DNA of 64,000 nt from Micromonospora phaseoli (lineage in GTDB: Bacteria > Actinomycetota > Actinomycetes > Mycobacteriales > Micromonosporaceae), in the NCBI RefSeq assembly GCF_900109115.1, contig NZ_FNYV01000017.1:39479-103478 (forward strand), in the 5' to 3' direction. Of the stretch, positions 59,801-63,102 are shown one piece after another. The position numbers and the translations under genes are program-made. The notes beneath the pieces were generated by a model. It ran no database searches and was not told where the DNA came from. It was given only the letters and a program-made list of their open reading frames with translations. The number at the start of each line of letters is the position of its first letter. Position 1 is the first letter of the stretch.

Positions 59801-60686
59801 GCGGCAGGAGCAGTGGCAGCGTGAGTGGCGCGGGTGGCATAGCAAGGACGACCCGCACCGTGCCGCGCCGACCGGTTACGCGCGGCTCGATGTCGGCAGC
59901 ACTGCACTGATGCAGGCCGAGTTGCTCACCCAGTTGACCGGCCTACCGGCCCGGCAGACGCTGCTCGATGTAACGCTGGGGCGGGAGGCGGGGGTCGAGC
60001 GTCAACTGGCGGCCTTACTCGGGGCCGGCAGCCCGATCACCATCGCGACGTGGCCGAAGGAGAGTTATCCCCGGCCTACCACCCTGCCGCATGGGCTCAA
60101 GGCGAAGCACGTCTACGAGATCGTCGCGGTGCAGGACGGCCAGGTGCAGCTACGTAACCCCTGGAACACCGAGCATCCGTCACCGATGCCGGTGCGGGCG
60201 CTTCTCGACCTGATGGGGCCGTGGTGCGCACACCTGGACCAGACACGGGTCGCCGCTCCACCCTCGGCGGGGGGTGGACCGGCAGCTATCGGCCATTCAC
60301 CCGTGCCGTCGCCTCGGACGTCCGCCGAGCCGGAGGTGAACCGTCCGCTGGCTGTCCCGAGTCCCGGCGTTCCGCTGATCGATCAGTCCGGTCCGCTGGC
60401 AGAGCCCGCGTCGCCACCGCGCACCCTCGGTCGCACTGACCTTGACGACGAGCGGCACGTAATCACCTACTTCGCCCTGCTCGCCGCCGACGGTAGCGTG
60501 GTCGGCCTGATGGTGTCGCAGGTTGGCGGCCCGGGACGCTCGCTGCACTGGACGGCTGGCGGTGTGGTGCCGGGGCAGGTGACGTCGGTGCCGGTGGACC
60601 GCGTGGAGGCCGAACGGATCGCCCGTGACGTGCTCGGTTTTGTACTTCCCGCCGAGCCGGCGCTGTACGACATGCTGGACACCTGA
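44847..60686 (+). CDS. Giant T7SS polymorphic toxin frame with multiple effector modules (5279 codons without stop)
   Basis: GTG 44847 follows AAAGGGG by 9 nt. Residues 1-115 are a CpnT-like WXG100 domain (DLADAWQALADAVGDTL, ILQSWGGGAGEEFGRLW), followed by a hydrophobic segment (about 118-150), a helical region, and a Gly/Ser/Thr/Pro-rich hinge (about 370-920). The modules are: YwqJ deaminase (931-1105), Tox-PL 1 (1165-1311), RelA/SpoT-like (1512-1785), Tox-PL 2 (1927-2158), Tox-PL 3 (2262-2494), flavoenzyme-like (2592-3430), calpain-like 1 (3689-4413), calpain-like 2 (4414-5130) and a tail. Between modules the frame passes through four immunity genes in the +1 frame and one antisense gene. 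There it encodes hydrophilic Gly/Asp/Pro-rich sequence that may be linker or may be untranslated. The true protein may therefore end earlier, but no stop codon ends it before 60686. Confidence 0.7.
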   Translation: MAVPNPRDSFGEYTWVWDAICWVSAGEAWPSGDEDRMRDLADAWQALADAVGDTLGQADPAVMQILQSWGGGAGEEFGRLWNQIGVDPNTGLPLIQEIASAYAVGCDQAALEIEYAKLTVMIAVIITVIAVFVALLMAWLGGVSAGAIPGILATGRQAVTVAFRRLIAQMGRQLLTRAGMSAALRLAGTRLGQIATSQGFRRGLNRLGLELLEEIGEELIIDVGAQAYQMNSGERREWDGKRTLTAGAGGAYGAVLGTGMSWAGRRAAPRMPFSFSPSRLTFPGSGLVRWGSTSLASGARNAIVSPAASVLANASVNQQFVLPGGDAFLGGFASGAGRTGATLAGGAAGNLGARGTNWTLDKMGISLTPGAGLGAGGAGPSLGDLGGANGLGDLGGASGSGAGSSTGGATAGAGSTGGATAGAGADSASGAGSANGATAGAGGDSASGAGSANGATAAAGGDSASGAGSAAAGGGSGSTSDAGAAGGGSGSGSVGAGSSGVADGASGAGSTDTGGGATQNGSGTVPDSGAGSISLAPPSVDTAVAPALDGGTPNGDTATAERTSRGDDTSGTPVGVPADGATTTPTDRATGEGGATDTAPQRVTPDSQGTPVTDTPTREFADAAPADAPGAPVATDAPPTVLPAPPVAASPTAPVVGAPPGNVGAPGPTAPASPTVPTTPTAGSPVVTGPQVGTAPNAPASTTTGTQPTTTTQPTTTTQPTTTTQPTTTTQPTTGNTATQPASGRTTPPTPVVNPAAPNSAGSVSLTPTAGPTSTSPAQPGGPAQQVGATQQPGTPAQQSAPTQPAGTPSTGLPDSRTPVDPPAPTVPAQTAGIEPTTAPDSSPTTPEGDQDPHSTRTDPNQPTVTDGPVVVPVPGSTGTLQGGPSTPGVQGGPVDPSTLRRSDGPTGRGTYSWNLDPTSVDGDPTGPEAERAVIEASRTLAETVRTAVKASTVSKGKQPGMAGALLMPNGDITTHTSMTADKGTKPPTQPSVHPLAQAALDLTEASLVDDVGSGHGKCAEVALVSDQLYLLEQQWRQVGEPGNFEQYALNALQGAKIVTHQVKPARSDGVTYELGHYRPPCRSCAHFLPQFGVEPITDPDRDVAVYQPSVAGLVGNGPPLSDNRPYGQPDGLVPPDQADQEALDAAVPRDPATGRPTVHPDPHVGSWVDLVNDGGTTVSGRNTNCADVGLSVLSTWFGRPEVAAATAQPADSERGSTARQEQALRASFGHQGTGVAALDAVAEALRAAGPGSAALVVGAWPGQNGEAHTWTAVNHEGTIIWVDGQRREISDSDPLYADRVGDVWAIVLDAEGDPVRPAAPEASRPAPPPPASTADTPPATRPPDREPDAGPTSRPGADVTPPRAPNAEGNPSPIAESNPDSLPSDGVGLTPNPGSTEVQPSYADEHGRRPAADDQTAGDGQPGGDLPVRVRLGSPGDALPGTTDTGPTAGPGGLHHRPDGPGDGPSQPAATTDHEAVRGGPTEGPDNRPSGLAGTESDGLSDADASRPDGDRAETRYLDGLSETDQATLLDVLTEARLDADQILADLQSVNAEVAARLGLTGADALSMLGEQHRVKGAESLARKFRSEMEPLGYDMASALDTVNDVVRFSVRGPESEAYGPAVDSILSSLEAQGYQVTDLKNFWQPGNRFFGLNCTLTSPSGRTFELQFPTATSYTIGTQTHLPYEVMRDPAQPPAARVNAFLDILAINKANGIVASMPGGMDATRFPPPKDTSFAKWMASPGQASILQSYLDSLAEQGRTFADVLAARGLTASDLPGLDLDLMGGVHGAAEVRLLPPAETGRADRPAGQPDRAGREQRADPSGDLGPAEAGVDVPPGRGGGDPVGEPGTPRDRGGRPGDGGAPGGALHGGPAADRGRADGDLPPVDLAADARGVEARPGDLSDAGPSAPAAIGAGPTSVPIDTDHGLPQTRRLGPGELAPLEDPSYQWDVEQSLRTPEGYALFADPSTHPYGRLVNDGGPAQPGRGNNCLDSSLSALSSFYGDPRVSFPRWADVRPDGSIETVTGEASGLDRAEAWLGADWSGGPTGLPTTPAEHAAAVAEQYAQLHQRVAEAGPGSAALVVAEWVRTDPRTGELVLDGGHVQVQDSHAIVLVYPEGADGPVWWDPQRGMTWPQPPAAYVQHTYALWSMVPAVEGVPNDGGRGADVDQAPAGHGERDRAASVRVRMAGEGAAVVAGTGGGQTPGPRELHHRPDGSDNGADESAGTTADHGVHAGPPGGPDDGSAGLADGGTDSLTDAAPQPSLPESRRIGPGELAPLEDTRFQDDLAASLTTPDGYSVFADPSTHPYGQLVNDGGSDQPGRGNNCLDCSLAALASFHGDPQVSVPRWADRFDDGSIDRVSGERGGLERAEAWIGGEWTGGSDNLPADLSARTDAVARQYAEVYQRVADAGPGASALVVADWLFLDGAGNVVLDETGRPEVDGSHAFVIVFPADADAPMWWDPQTGTTSPDMPDADVRETHALWAMMMPDGEGRVDRGRGAGADQPTAGNRESDRAPGVRVRLAGPGETLGAGTGLGDTRGPGELHHRPVGSDHGALQPAAPAGDGGVRTGTPRGPDQGPAGVARGGIDGLTNLDGPPGPPSGRDSTSHADGPDLRQAAAGTTFGGALLDADPARTTQALGAALTGGPLPDAAHVDPANATVTLDTFDGPYQVRIELTDPPTDTPLVPVATIQYTADGAVVQVSTGAHPDHVRRAVAATLAEVDTVAQERAGGLRTDATTALAEGARPEHDGARALTARNIGQLAELRVVLADSAATADAVRAGQLRAEALSLLIASGLLEQQPAHPVHRLGDNVPTVGPAAAQARLDLIRNQLGSLAPEVESLIGFAQSDGQQLVADLRAAQSALRAEARAWAQQATALRNDADLALTARVDSALDAAPDHVFGRLVIGGGWAATADFVTMGAPADTGTGLPPVLCVSQGHDPWAERQTLLMGQVPSELELPGLPFQPGDLAEEGTQFTPSDVFADAVGAARALSGMPTYQGLATSVTPRPADAAGWPDGANYRVTIGGREVFTESVDIATGPGPSRVPSAPATTNGRYIDPTTGYRVDRSGAVPVFRDPAGAVVDPADLPPTVRAVLGGPGTGRADLPLLTDLTGRPTDPLVVDSVTGYAVDTLTGQVHDPAGGPVDPRTLPEEVATRLGHAPDGSFTDPRPAAPPVNFGGQNLADAYHPGDRVLVYGAGASGAWDIEQAAASPAGRIDWSALARPLPPQRVTGDPAVDARAQREYSFSGGYNRRNTLPDLGAYSDTAQARVAEMSLREIVGIRHTVDGAFLVLFSDGTEQVYDRVVLSIGQEPRLPGGVHTLLSEVELAAMEGPALDANDRLPDVLGLRDGSGQLRVLGGAGVAGALLAKTDESVVDSVLRQAAALPDDSRGIPPSIRFHAQRIAEANRDTPPMSSPDDGGTTPLDSPSDLIPEGGAVQPPAPLKVEPGQRPVPGHQFLAERGQLDLGRAPVDVLPVAPGGDLDGVAPQVDEAQGGQVRTGGEGLGSGRADATARQAEPAQPAQMGRVDEDAEPVVADRVAAQVEGDQAVEAGDRGDFRHQSGSVDQREVADGVVSPDLGSVVDEGAGGHGDRLDEAVTQSPFVEQVGDRLGEPGMDPAGQEQHLPGAVGPGQVEADQLGPVGIGGLDGVGVAPSQVEVVGVGEDGGVEVGGRGHDASVSTEGSITAGAVPGSTFHGLGRPAADPAAVLDLARSALPQIAPYAQVDAVVPVGPDLFEIRTAGQHPLTVRLTAGPLTDGLVARSTREPDGTFTITVSDRVADPVVARALAHEVAELAALHESGRALVGPLDPGNVRGPIDPAGLTAHDRARLAELRLLAAGYADADPATRLAVRGEIDALADHLGLRVGDPDVRARWALLPRDVLAHLMQLSVPSITPDAVSGVLAGAATLTEVERVRMIDYRARLAPDFQVPPQADLDARLRELATEAEHAQSGMPRMPAFAGQIVALPAKHLDRIRAVDPQLADRLAVEGVYVDLTGRYDLRPYMVAAVPAIDLGAARPAFDLTTDDGRRAQLHEDRQRARAALRGLRGDQAATLLAGHDFHYQGTARWMGLVPDVLTEALRGITPAPAPTTAMAETAATGDPSGNVRVVADRVTLPPDSPKKPGPVYGPALDAQTGQPPPLFDGPPKRTDVQQGALGDCGMIAVIGSVAGHLPDTVAQMFHPNPDGSVDVVLHETSGPGQAVTPTGRQLRVTVWPDVPLHPNSNGRSAYADQSTVGAAWASLLEKAIAAIDRTWTQQRHDQWQQQWTARPGTDAAQAAPLGYARLGNGSSRLVQAELLSQLTGLPTGVSQLDPTPGREAEAETRLARLLAAGSPLVTGTRPADAYSSQPGGKPPYGLVAGHAYEIVSVANGEVRLRNPWNSQHPSPMPVRAFLDLMSPWYAHVELARSTVPALPGSDFHGHGRPAADASAVVDRARTVLPTLAEPIGADQVVAVGADTFEVRSAGLEPLRVQVTAATLPDGIVAQTTRNLDGTFNLTVSDRAADAAVDRAVAHETAELLARHETGEAQVGLFDQGAAEGPIDPAGLSARDRGRLAELRLMAAGYPQADPTTRLALRAEIDTLVDRLGLRWGTPQVAARLAVLPAEVWTQVMQLSLPVITSDAVAGVLAYNPNPTMVERFRAIDYRARLAPDFQPPPAAELNAKLRELAVHGEQSQSSLPRMPALAGQLIGLPPALLDPIRQVDPQLADRITAEGIYVDLTGRFDLRPYTLDGAPEFTLDVSAPAYDLSTGAGREALLVEDRSRIEAAFNVEYGSNPAAVAVLTTHSFHYLSDARRMGLVPKALTKALAAMMPPEPDVDAEVIPTVTTGEIAVVADRVTLPDPDPEHPIEYGRALLPATGEPAPLLDGPPLRTQVQQGMLGDCGMLATMAALAGHRPESIPQLFQPRPDGTVDVLLHESVLRGDGSTATGRRIRINVRPHVPVHAGSSWAAYADRSEVGVGWASVLEKALAAVDRTWTGARQEQWQREWRGWHSKDDPHRAAPTGYARLDVGSTALMQAELLTQLTGLPARQTLLDVTLGREAGVERQLAALLGAGSPITIATWPKESYPRPTTLPHGLKAKHVYEIVAVQDGQVQLRNPWNTEHPSPMPVRALLDLMGPWCAHLDQTRVAAPPSAGGGPAAIGHSPVPSPRTSAEPEVNRPLAVPSPGVPLIDQSGPLAEPASPPRTLGRTDLDDERHVITYFALLAADGSVVGLMVSQVGGPGRSLHWTAGGVVPGQVTSVPVDRVEAERIARDVLGFVLPAEPALYDMLDT
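46095..46256 (+). repeat. Three tandem 54-bp repeats in the toxin hinge
   Basis: Units starting at 46095, 46149 and 46203 encode NGATAGAGGDSASGAGSA-like 18-residue repeats. They form a flexible Gly/Ala/Ser hinge between the membrane-proximal part and the effector modules. Confidence 0.8.
46965..47050 (+). repeat. 18-bp tandem repeat coding for QPTTTT
   Basis: Four exact copies of CAGCCCACCACCACCACG followed by a partial copy encode a Thr/Pro/Gln linker in the toxin hinge. Copy number is likely to vary by slippage without changing the frame, since each unit is six codons. Confidence 0.9.
47640..48160 (+). other. YwqJ-type deaminase module of the giant toxin
   Basis: The module contains GALLMPNGDITTHTSM, HGKCAEVALVSDQLYLL (CxE: zinc Cys and catalytic Glu), ALQGAKIVTHQV and YRPPCRSCAHFLPQFG (CxxC). 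It is the same fold as the free deaminase at 27166. Such domains deaminate nucleotides or nucleic-acid bases in target cells; the substrate is not visible. Confidence 0.75.
48340..48780 (+). other. Papain-fold (Tox-PL, glutamine deamidase-like) module 1
   Basis: Cys in RNTNCADVGLSVLSTWFGRP (about residue 1184), His in EAHTWTAVNHEG and Asp in WVDGQRR form the papain-like triad of the Tox-PL family. A Pro-rich stretch follows and then the nested immunity gene at 49054. Confidence 0.72.
49054..49350 (+). CDS. YrhB/Imm35-like immunity gene nested in the +1 frame, copy 1
   Basis: The 98-residue protein has MSMEDARQLMTRLLG, FEFGWAAQETL, VFIIDQTGLVTAHPS and GRQVWP. GGAGGTG lies 10 nt before ATG 49054 (ATG 49060 is an alternative). 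It is strongly similar to the genes at 51325 and 52333. The GC-rich third position follows this frame, so it is a real gene. It lies fully inside the giant toxin frame, directly after Tox-PL 1, and presumably neutralises it. Confidence 0.82.
   Translation: MPMSMEDARQLMTRLLGTDNPVAIFPFEFGWAAQETLSPAQRTQGRQLGQGVFIIDQTGLVTAHPSLPPPLIMKRYAAARLKGQITGRQVWPAPNPTD
49380..50205 (+). other. RelA/SpoT-like nucleotide pyrophosphokinase toxin module
   Basis: The module reads HRVKGAESLARKF (the RxKxxxSxxxK ATP motif), NDVVRFSV, DLKNFWQPGNRFFGLNCTL, FELQFPTATS with the likely catalytic Glu, and THLPYEVMRD. This order follows RelA/SpoT synthetase domains. Toxins of this fold make (p)ppGpp or (p)ppApp and deplete nucleotides; which product is made here is unknown. 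Confidence 0.62.
50212..50556 (+). CDS. Probable immunity gene for the RelA-like module, nested in the +1 frame
   Basis: The 114-residue small protein has no family I recognise. It starts with QLRFGYFLLRRP, includes GPTQAVIWDRPKQAWTFRPDVAAAILW, and ends with RSTWPPTPEEWRRG. GGGGGCG precedes ATG 50212, and the codon third positions are strongly GC in this frame. Its place immediately after the RelA-like module and before the next toxin module indicates an antidote. It overlaps the giant frame over its whole length. Confidence 0.7.
   Translation: MAQLRFGYFLLRRPDEPTGPPVNLIAQAESSGPTQAVIWDRPKQAWTFRPDVAAAILWANPERHETEEVDRATAERQVAHFTAVPLPTEAELTEICRRSTWPPTPEEWRRGPAT
50625..51322 (+). other. Papain-fold (Tox-PL) module 2
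   Basis: The module opens with RLGPGELAPLEDPSYQWD and FADPSTHPYGRLVNDGG. The triad is Cys in GRGNNCLDSSLSAL (about residue 1990), His in SHAIVLV and Asp in WWDPQRG. It is highly similar to module 3 at 51630. Confidence 0.75.
51325..51615 (+). CDS. YrhB/Imm35-like immunity gene nested in the +1 frame, copy 2
   Basis: The 96-residue protein reads MTEDEALTLIKRLLG, FEFGWLAKEQL, SYIIDRTGVITAQMS and GRQVWP. GGAAGGGG lies 7 nt before ATG 51325. It directly follows Tox-PL 2, with the final toxin residues overlapping the start. It is paralogous to copies 1 and 3, and probably specific for module 2. Confidence 0.84.
   Translation: MTEDEALTLIKRLLGTANEIELHPFEFGWLAKEQLSSQERAEGRHLGHGSYIIDRTGVITAQMSLPVPLLITEYTQARREGRMTGRQVWPTVEPTA
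51630..52330 (+). other. Papain-fold (Tox-PL) module 3
   Basis: The module has IGPGELAPLEDTRFQDD and FADPSTHPYGQLVNDGG at the start. The triad is Cys in GRGNNCLDCSLAAL (about residue 2326), His in SHAFVIV and Asp in WWDPQTG. Its close likeness to module 2 in both DNA and protein shows a recent cassette duplication. Confidence 0.75.
52333..52623 (+). CDS. YrhB/Imm35-like immunity gene nested in the +1 frame, copy 3
   Basis: The 96-residue protein starts at TTG 52333 after GGGGAGGGG: TEDEALALISRLLG, FEFGWLARERL, SYIIDRSGVITVHSS, GRQVWPEVE. It directly follows Tox-PL 3 and is its likely antidote. The TTG start may keep expression lower than that of copies 1 and 2. Confidence 0.82.
   Translation: MTEDEALALISRLLGTGNPIVLREFEFGWLARERLSEQERASGIHVGQGSYIIDRSGVITVHSSLPPRRVMEEYAQARREGRTKGRQVWPEVESTA
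52640..55140 (+). other. Flavoenzyme-like module of the giant toxin frame
   Basis: After a pre-toxin region (QVRIEL, AVAATLAEVDTVAQERA, LAELRVVLAD), the module shows two dinucleotide-binding turns: RLVIGGGWAATADF (about residue 2910) and VLVYGAGASGAWDIEQA (about 3200). YDRVVLSIGQEPRLPGG follows, as in FAD/NAD(P)-dependent oxidoreductases or N-hydroxylases. A segment resembling short repeats (YIDPTTGYRVD, VVDSVTGYAVDTLTGQVHD) is inserted between the two turns. I know of no established toxin of this type. The antisense LRR gene follows directly. Confidence 0.5.
55143..55883 (-). CDS. Leucine-rich-repeat protein with TIGR02996-type N-terminus, antisense within the giant frame
   Basis: The 246-residue protein starts with LYAAILANPDDLDLRRRYADAIEATDPDRAELIRLDLA, the repeat-companion domain (TIGR02996). 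Leucine-rich repeats follow (HLALVDAAGL, LVALDLRGNPIGDDGLSIL, LRWLGLARCGIGPAGAEALA, LRFVDLRRNP). ATG 55883 is chosen by this start. It lies on the opposite strand between the flavoenzyme-like and calpain-like modules, inside the giant stop-free frame. LRR proteins of this kind may bind a partner, so an antidote role for a neighbouring module is possible. Confidence 0.82.
   Translation of the reverse strand: MATPADLYAAILANPDDLDLRRRYADAIEATDPDRAELIRLDLAGANRTREMLFLSRRIHPRLAEPVTHLLDKWGLRNGLIESVTMTARTFIDHGSEVWAHHPVRHLALVDAAGLMPEIAAVSCLDRLVALDLRGNPIGDDGLSILVNSPHLGRLRWLGLARCGIGPAGAEALAASSHLPALRFVDLRRNPVEVTPRGYGQDIDGSPTEVELPPLGQELVARYGPLPWLDLQWGWRLYSTALWDEV
55910..58085 (+). other. Calpain-like cysteine protease module 1
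   Basis: A pre-toxin region begins STFHGLGRPAADPAAV and includes AHEVAEL. The protease core has VQQGALGDCGMIAVIGSVAG (catalytic Cys, about residue 4165), GHAYEIVSV (His, about 4367) and LRNPWNSQHPSPMP (Asn, about 4384). The QGxLGDC / HAYEI / NPW order is the calpain (C2) signature. It would cleave target-cell proteins. Confidence 0.78.
58086..60235 (+). other. Calpain-like cysteine protease module 2 (tandem duplicate)
   Basis: The module repeats module 1 from SDFHGHGRPAADASAV onward. It has VQQGMLGDCGMLATMAALAG (Cys, about residue 4887), KHVYEIVAV (His, about 5088) and LRNPWNTEHPSPMP. The pre-toxin part is also duplicated. A 150-residue tail with VITYFALLAADGSVVGLMVSQV follows before the stop. 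Confidence 0.78.
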
Positions 60687-60715
60687 TCGTGCCTGAGGGA
60701 GCCGGGAGAGGACCG

Positions 60716-61558
60716 TTGCGCTCGTTTACGAATGTGGCCGTCGTCCGGAACAACACGACGACGAGCGTCGGGCCGGCCCGGTTCGGGGTGCATTGGGTGG
60801 ATGTCGGGCCGCCGGTGCGGGCCGAGATCATCGTGATGCCCTTCCGGAGTGACGAGAATTCCGCCCATGAGGTCACGCTCGGCGAGACCTTCCCGGTTGC
60901 CGGGGAGACCTGGCGCTTCGCGGATCTCGACATGTCCAGCGCAGACGACTGGAAGGTCACCGTCCGGCGGGTGGACGAGGACGAGGTGATGGAGCCGCCG
61001 ACCGGACGCCTGTGGGAGAGGGCTCGGCTACAGCCCTACGGTCAGCTGGACGAGACCCAACTCCAGTCTTTGGAGACGGCGCTCGGGGCCCCGCTGCCGC
61101 GGGAGTACCGCGTCTGGCTGGGTCGGAACAACGGGGCGAAGCCGGAGGTGGCGCACCACATCCCCGGCATACCGTTCGCTCTGCTTCCGTCGGGTCCGCT
61201 GTTCGGCGTCCACCCGGAATATCCCCCGTTCGACCTGGTGCACGCCCAGCGCCAACACCGGGACCCTTGGCTCTCGCCGGCCTGGCTGGTCATCGCCGAA
61301 CCGGCTGGTGGTCTGCTGGTGGTATCGGCAGAGCTGGGCAACGAGAGCGTCTACTTCGTGCACGAGTTCGACCTGGTGGGCCCGCCTGGCCCCGCCGCCA
61401 CGGCCGCCCGGGAACGAAAGCTGCGGGCGGTGGCCTGGTCGATGTACGAGTTCATCGGCCGGTTGACCCCGATGAAACTGGACCACCTCCCGCCGGTCCA
61501 GATCCACCCGCCGGGGACTTTCACGGACCCCAGCAACTACGAGAATGGGCAGCTATGA
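60716..61558 (+). CDS. SMI1/KNR4 (SUKH) immunity protein, tandem copy 1
   Basis: The protein has 280 residues if translation begins at TTG 60716 after GGGAGAGG, giving exactly the length of the following paralogue; GTG 60689 is the alternative. An N-terminal beta-rich domain (RSFTNVAVVRNN, ETWRFADLDM, VTVRRVDEDEVMEPP) is followed by a SUKH fold (LQSLETALGAPLPREYRVWLGRNNGA, GPLFGVHPEYPPFDLV, GGLLVVSAE). It lies 30 nt after the giant frame, so it probably protects against a calpain-like module. Confidence 0.8.
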   Translation: MRSFTNVAVVRNNTTTSVGPARFGVHWVDVGPPVRAEIIVMPFRSDENSAHEVTLGETFPVAGETWRFADLDMSSADDWKVTVRRVDEDEVMEPPTGRLWERARLQPYGQLDETQLQSLETALGAPLPREYRVWLGRNNGAKPEVAHHIPGIPFALLPSGPLFGVHPEYPPFDLVHAQRQHRDPWLSPAWLVIAEPAGGLLVVSAELGNESVYFVHEFDLVGPPGPAATAARERKLRAVAWSMYEFIGRLTPMKLDHLPPVQIHPPGTFTDPSNYENGQL

Positions 61559-61619
61559 GCAAGGCGCGGGCGGGCACGGTGCCTCTGCCGGTGGCGATAG
61601 CTGCCAGGAGGTAGCGCCG

Positions 61620-62462
61620 TTGCGTTCGTTCACCGCTGTCGCGTCGATCCCCAACAACGTGCCCGTCGACGTGGGCCAGGCCCGCCTTGGGGTCCGGTGG
61701 GTCGACGTGGGGCCACCGGTCCGCGCCGAGATTGTCGTCATGCCGCACCGGAGCGAGGCGTCCCCGCATCATGAGGTGATGCTCGGTGAGATCTTCCCGG
61801 TGGGTGAGGAGACCTGGCGCTTCGCGGATCTCGACATGGTCAGCGCCGACGAGTGGGAGGTGACGGTCCGTCGGGTAGATGAGAACGAGGTGATGGAGCC
61901 GCCCTCCGGCAACCTCTGGAAGCCGGCCCGGCTGCGCCCCTACGGGCAGCTCGACGAGGCGCAGCTTCAGTCGGTCGAAGCTGCGCTCGGGGTCCGGCTG
62001 CCGACGAGCTACCGCGACTGGCTGCGCCGCAACAACGGCGCGCGGCCCGAGGTAGAGCACCACATTCCCGGTGTGCCGTTCACCCTGATGCCGGAGCGTC
62101 CCCTGTTCGGAGTGCATCCGGAGTACCCGCCGTTCGACCTGGTGCACGCCCAGCGCGTACACCGAGATCCTTGGCTGTCACCGGCCTGGCTGGTGATCGC
62201 GAACCCATCCGGCGGCCTCCTGGTCACCTCGACACAGTCGAGTGACGGAAGCATTTACTTCGTGCACGAGTTCGACCTGGTCGGCCCGCCTGGCCCGGAC
62301 GCTTCAGCGGCCCGGGAACGGAGGCTGCGCGGGGTGGCTCAGTCGACGGGACACCTCATCGGCCGGTTGACCCCGATGGAGTTGGACCATCTCCCGCCAG
62401 CCCAGATCCTCCCGCCTGGGGCTTCCACCGACCCGCGCGACTATGCGGGCGGGCCGACGTAG
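61620..62462 (+). CDS. SMI1/KNR4 (SUKH) immunity protein, tandem copy 2
   Basis: The 280-residue paralogue of the preceding gene starts at TTG 61620, set by AGGAGGT 7 nt upstream. It repeats RSFTAVASIPNN, ETWRFADLDM, LQSVEAALGVRLPTSYRDWLRRNNGA and FGVHPEYPPFDLVHAQR. The pair of antidotes matches the pair of calpain-like modules, suggesting that toxin and antidote were duplicated together. Confidence 0.8.
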   Translation: MRSFTAVASIPNNVPVDVGQARLGVRWVDVGPPVRAEIVVMPHRSEASPHHEVMLGEIFPVGEETWRFADLDMVSADEWEVTVRRVDENEVMEPPSGNLWKPARLRPYGQLDEAQLQSVEAALGVRLPTSYRDWLRRNNGARPEVEHHIPGVPFTLMPERPLFGVHPEYPPFDLVHAQRVHRDPWLSPAWLVIANPSGGLLVTSTQSSDGSIYFVHEFDLVGPPGPDASAARERRLRGVAQSTGHLIGRLTPMELDHLPPAQILPPGASTDPRDYAGGPT

Positions 62463-62491
62463 CCCAGCCGGGGGGCCCGAAACTGTGCCGC

Positions 62492-63034
62492 TCAGCCGAG
62501 TCGCGAGAGCAGGCCGGCGTACGCGTCGCGGATGGCGGCCAGCCGGTCCCCCCGGAACCGCCCGGGCTCGCGCTGGTGCAGCTGCCGTCCGCGGTCGCTG
62601 ACGAATGCGTCCGGGGGGACGGTGTCACCACCGGTCGGGATGAACTTGCCCACCTCGTCGAGCGCGGCCACCGCCCGGCTCAGGGTTGCGCGCGCCCGTT
62701 GCGCGGCCTCGCTGGTCGCGGGCTGTGCCGGCACCTGACCGGCGTACGCGTCGGAAACGAGCAGCCACTCACCCGGGTCGAGCAACTGTGACGGCTCGTC
62801 GTCGCCGTAGCGGAAGCCACTGCCGGCGGTGGTGACGGTGGGCGGTAGTCGGAAGATGAACTCCCGCTCCTGTCCACATCCCGCGCAGCTGCCGGTGTAG
62901 CGGCTGGCCAGATCCCCGTCCGCCAGGGCGACGACCGCGCTCTGCCGAGGGAACCGCGTCTCCCCGCACGAGCAGGGGTGCAGATCCATGTAGAGGTGGG
63001 CCTCCGCATTGGTGCGGCTCAGCAGCGGGGTCAT
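62492..63034 (-). CDS. Conserved hypothetical protein with a possible zinc ribbon
   Basis: The 180-residue protein has two cysteine pairs, PCSCGETRF (about residue 21) and GSCAGCGQEREF (about 48), able to form a zinc ribbon. A charged, mainly helical C-terminus follows (RARATLSRAVAALDEVGKF, RGDRLAAIRDAYAGLL). I do not recognise the family. It converges on the SUKH genes with a 29-nt gap and may be another toxin-locus accessory. ATG 63034 has no strong ribosome site. Confidence 0.6.
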   Translation of the reverse strand: MTPLLSRTNAEAHLYMDLHPCSCGETRFPRQSAVVALADGDLASRYTGSCAGCGQEREFIFRLPPTVTTAGSGFRYGDDEPSQLLDPGEWLLVSDAYAGQVPAQPATSEAAQRARATLSRAVAALDEVGKFIPTGGDTVPPDAFVSDRGRQLHQREPGRFRGDRLAAIRDAYAGLLSRLG

Positions 63035-63102
63035 GCGGACCACCGTACCGATCGAATGCTTCCGGCACCGCCCCGCTGGTGCCGCTGGCATACTCGCCGA
63101 CC

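Noticed and set aside
60689..60715. GTG 60689 as the start of the first SUKH gene
   Set aside because: It lacks a ribosome site, whereas TTG 60716 follows GGGAGAGG and gives exactly the same length (280 residues) as the paralogue at 61620; it is not excluded, only less likely.
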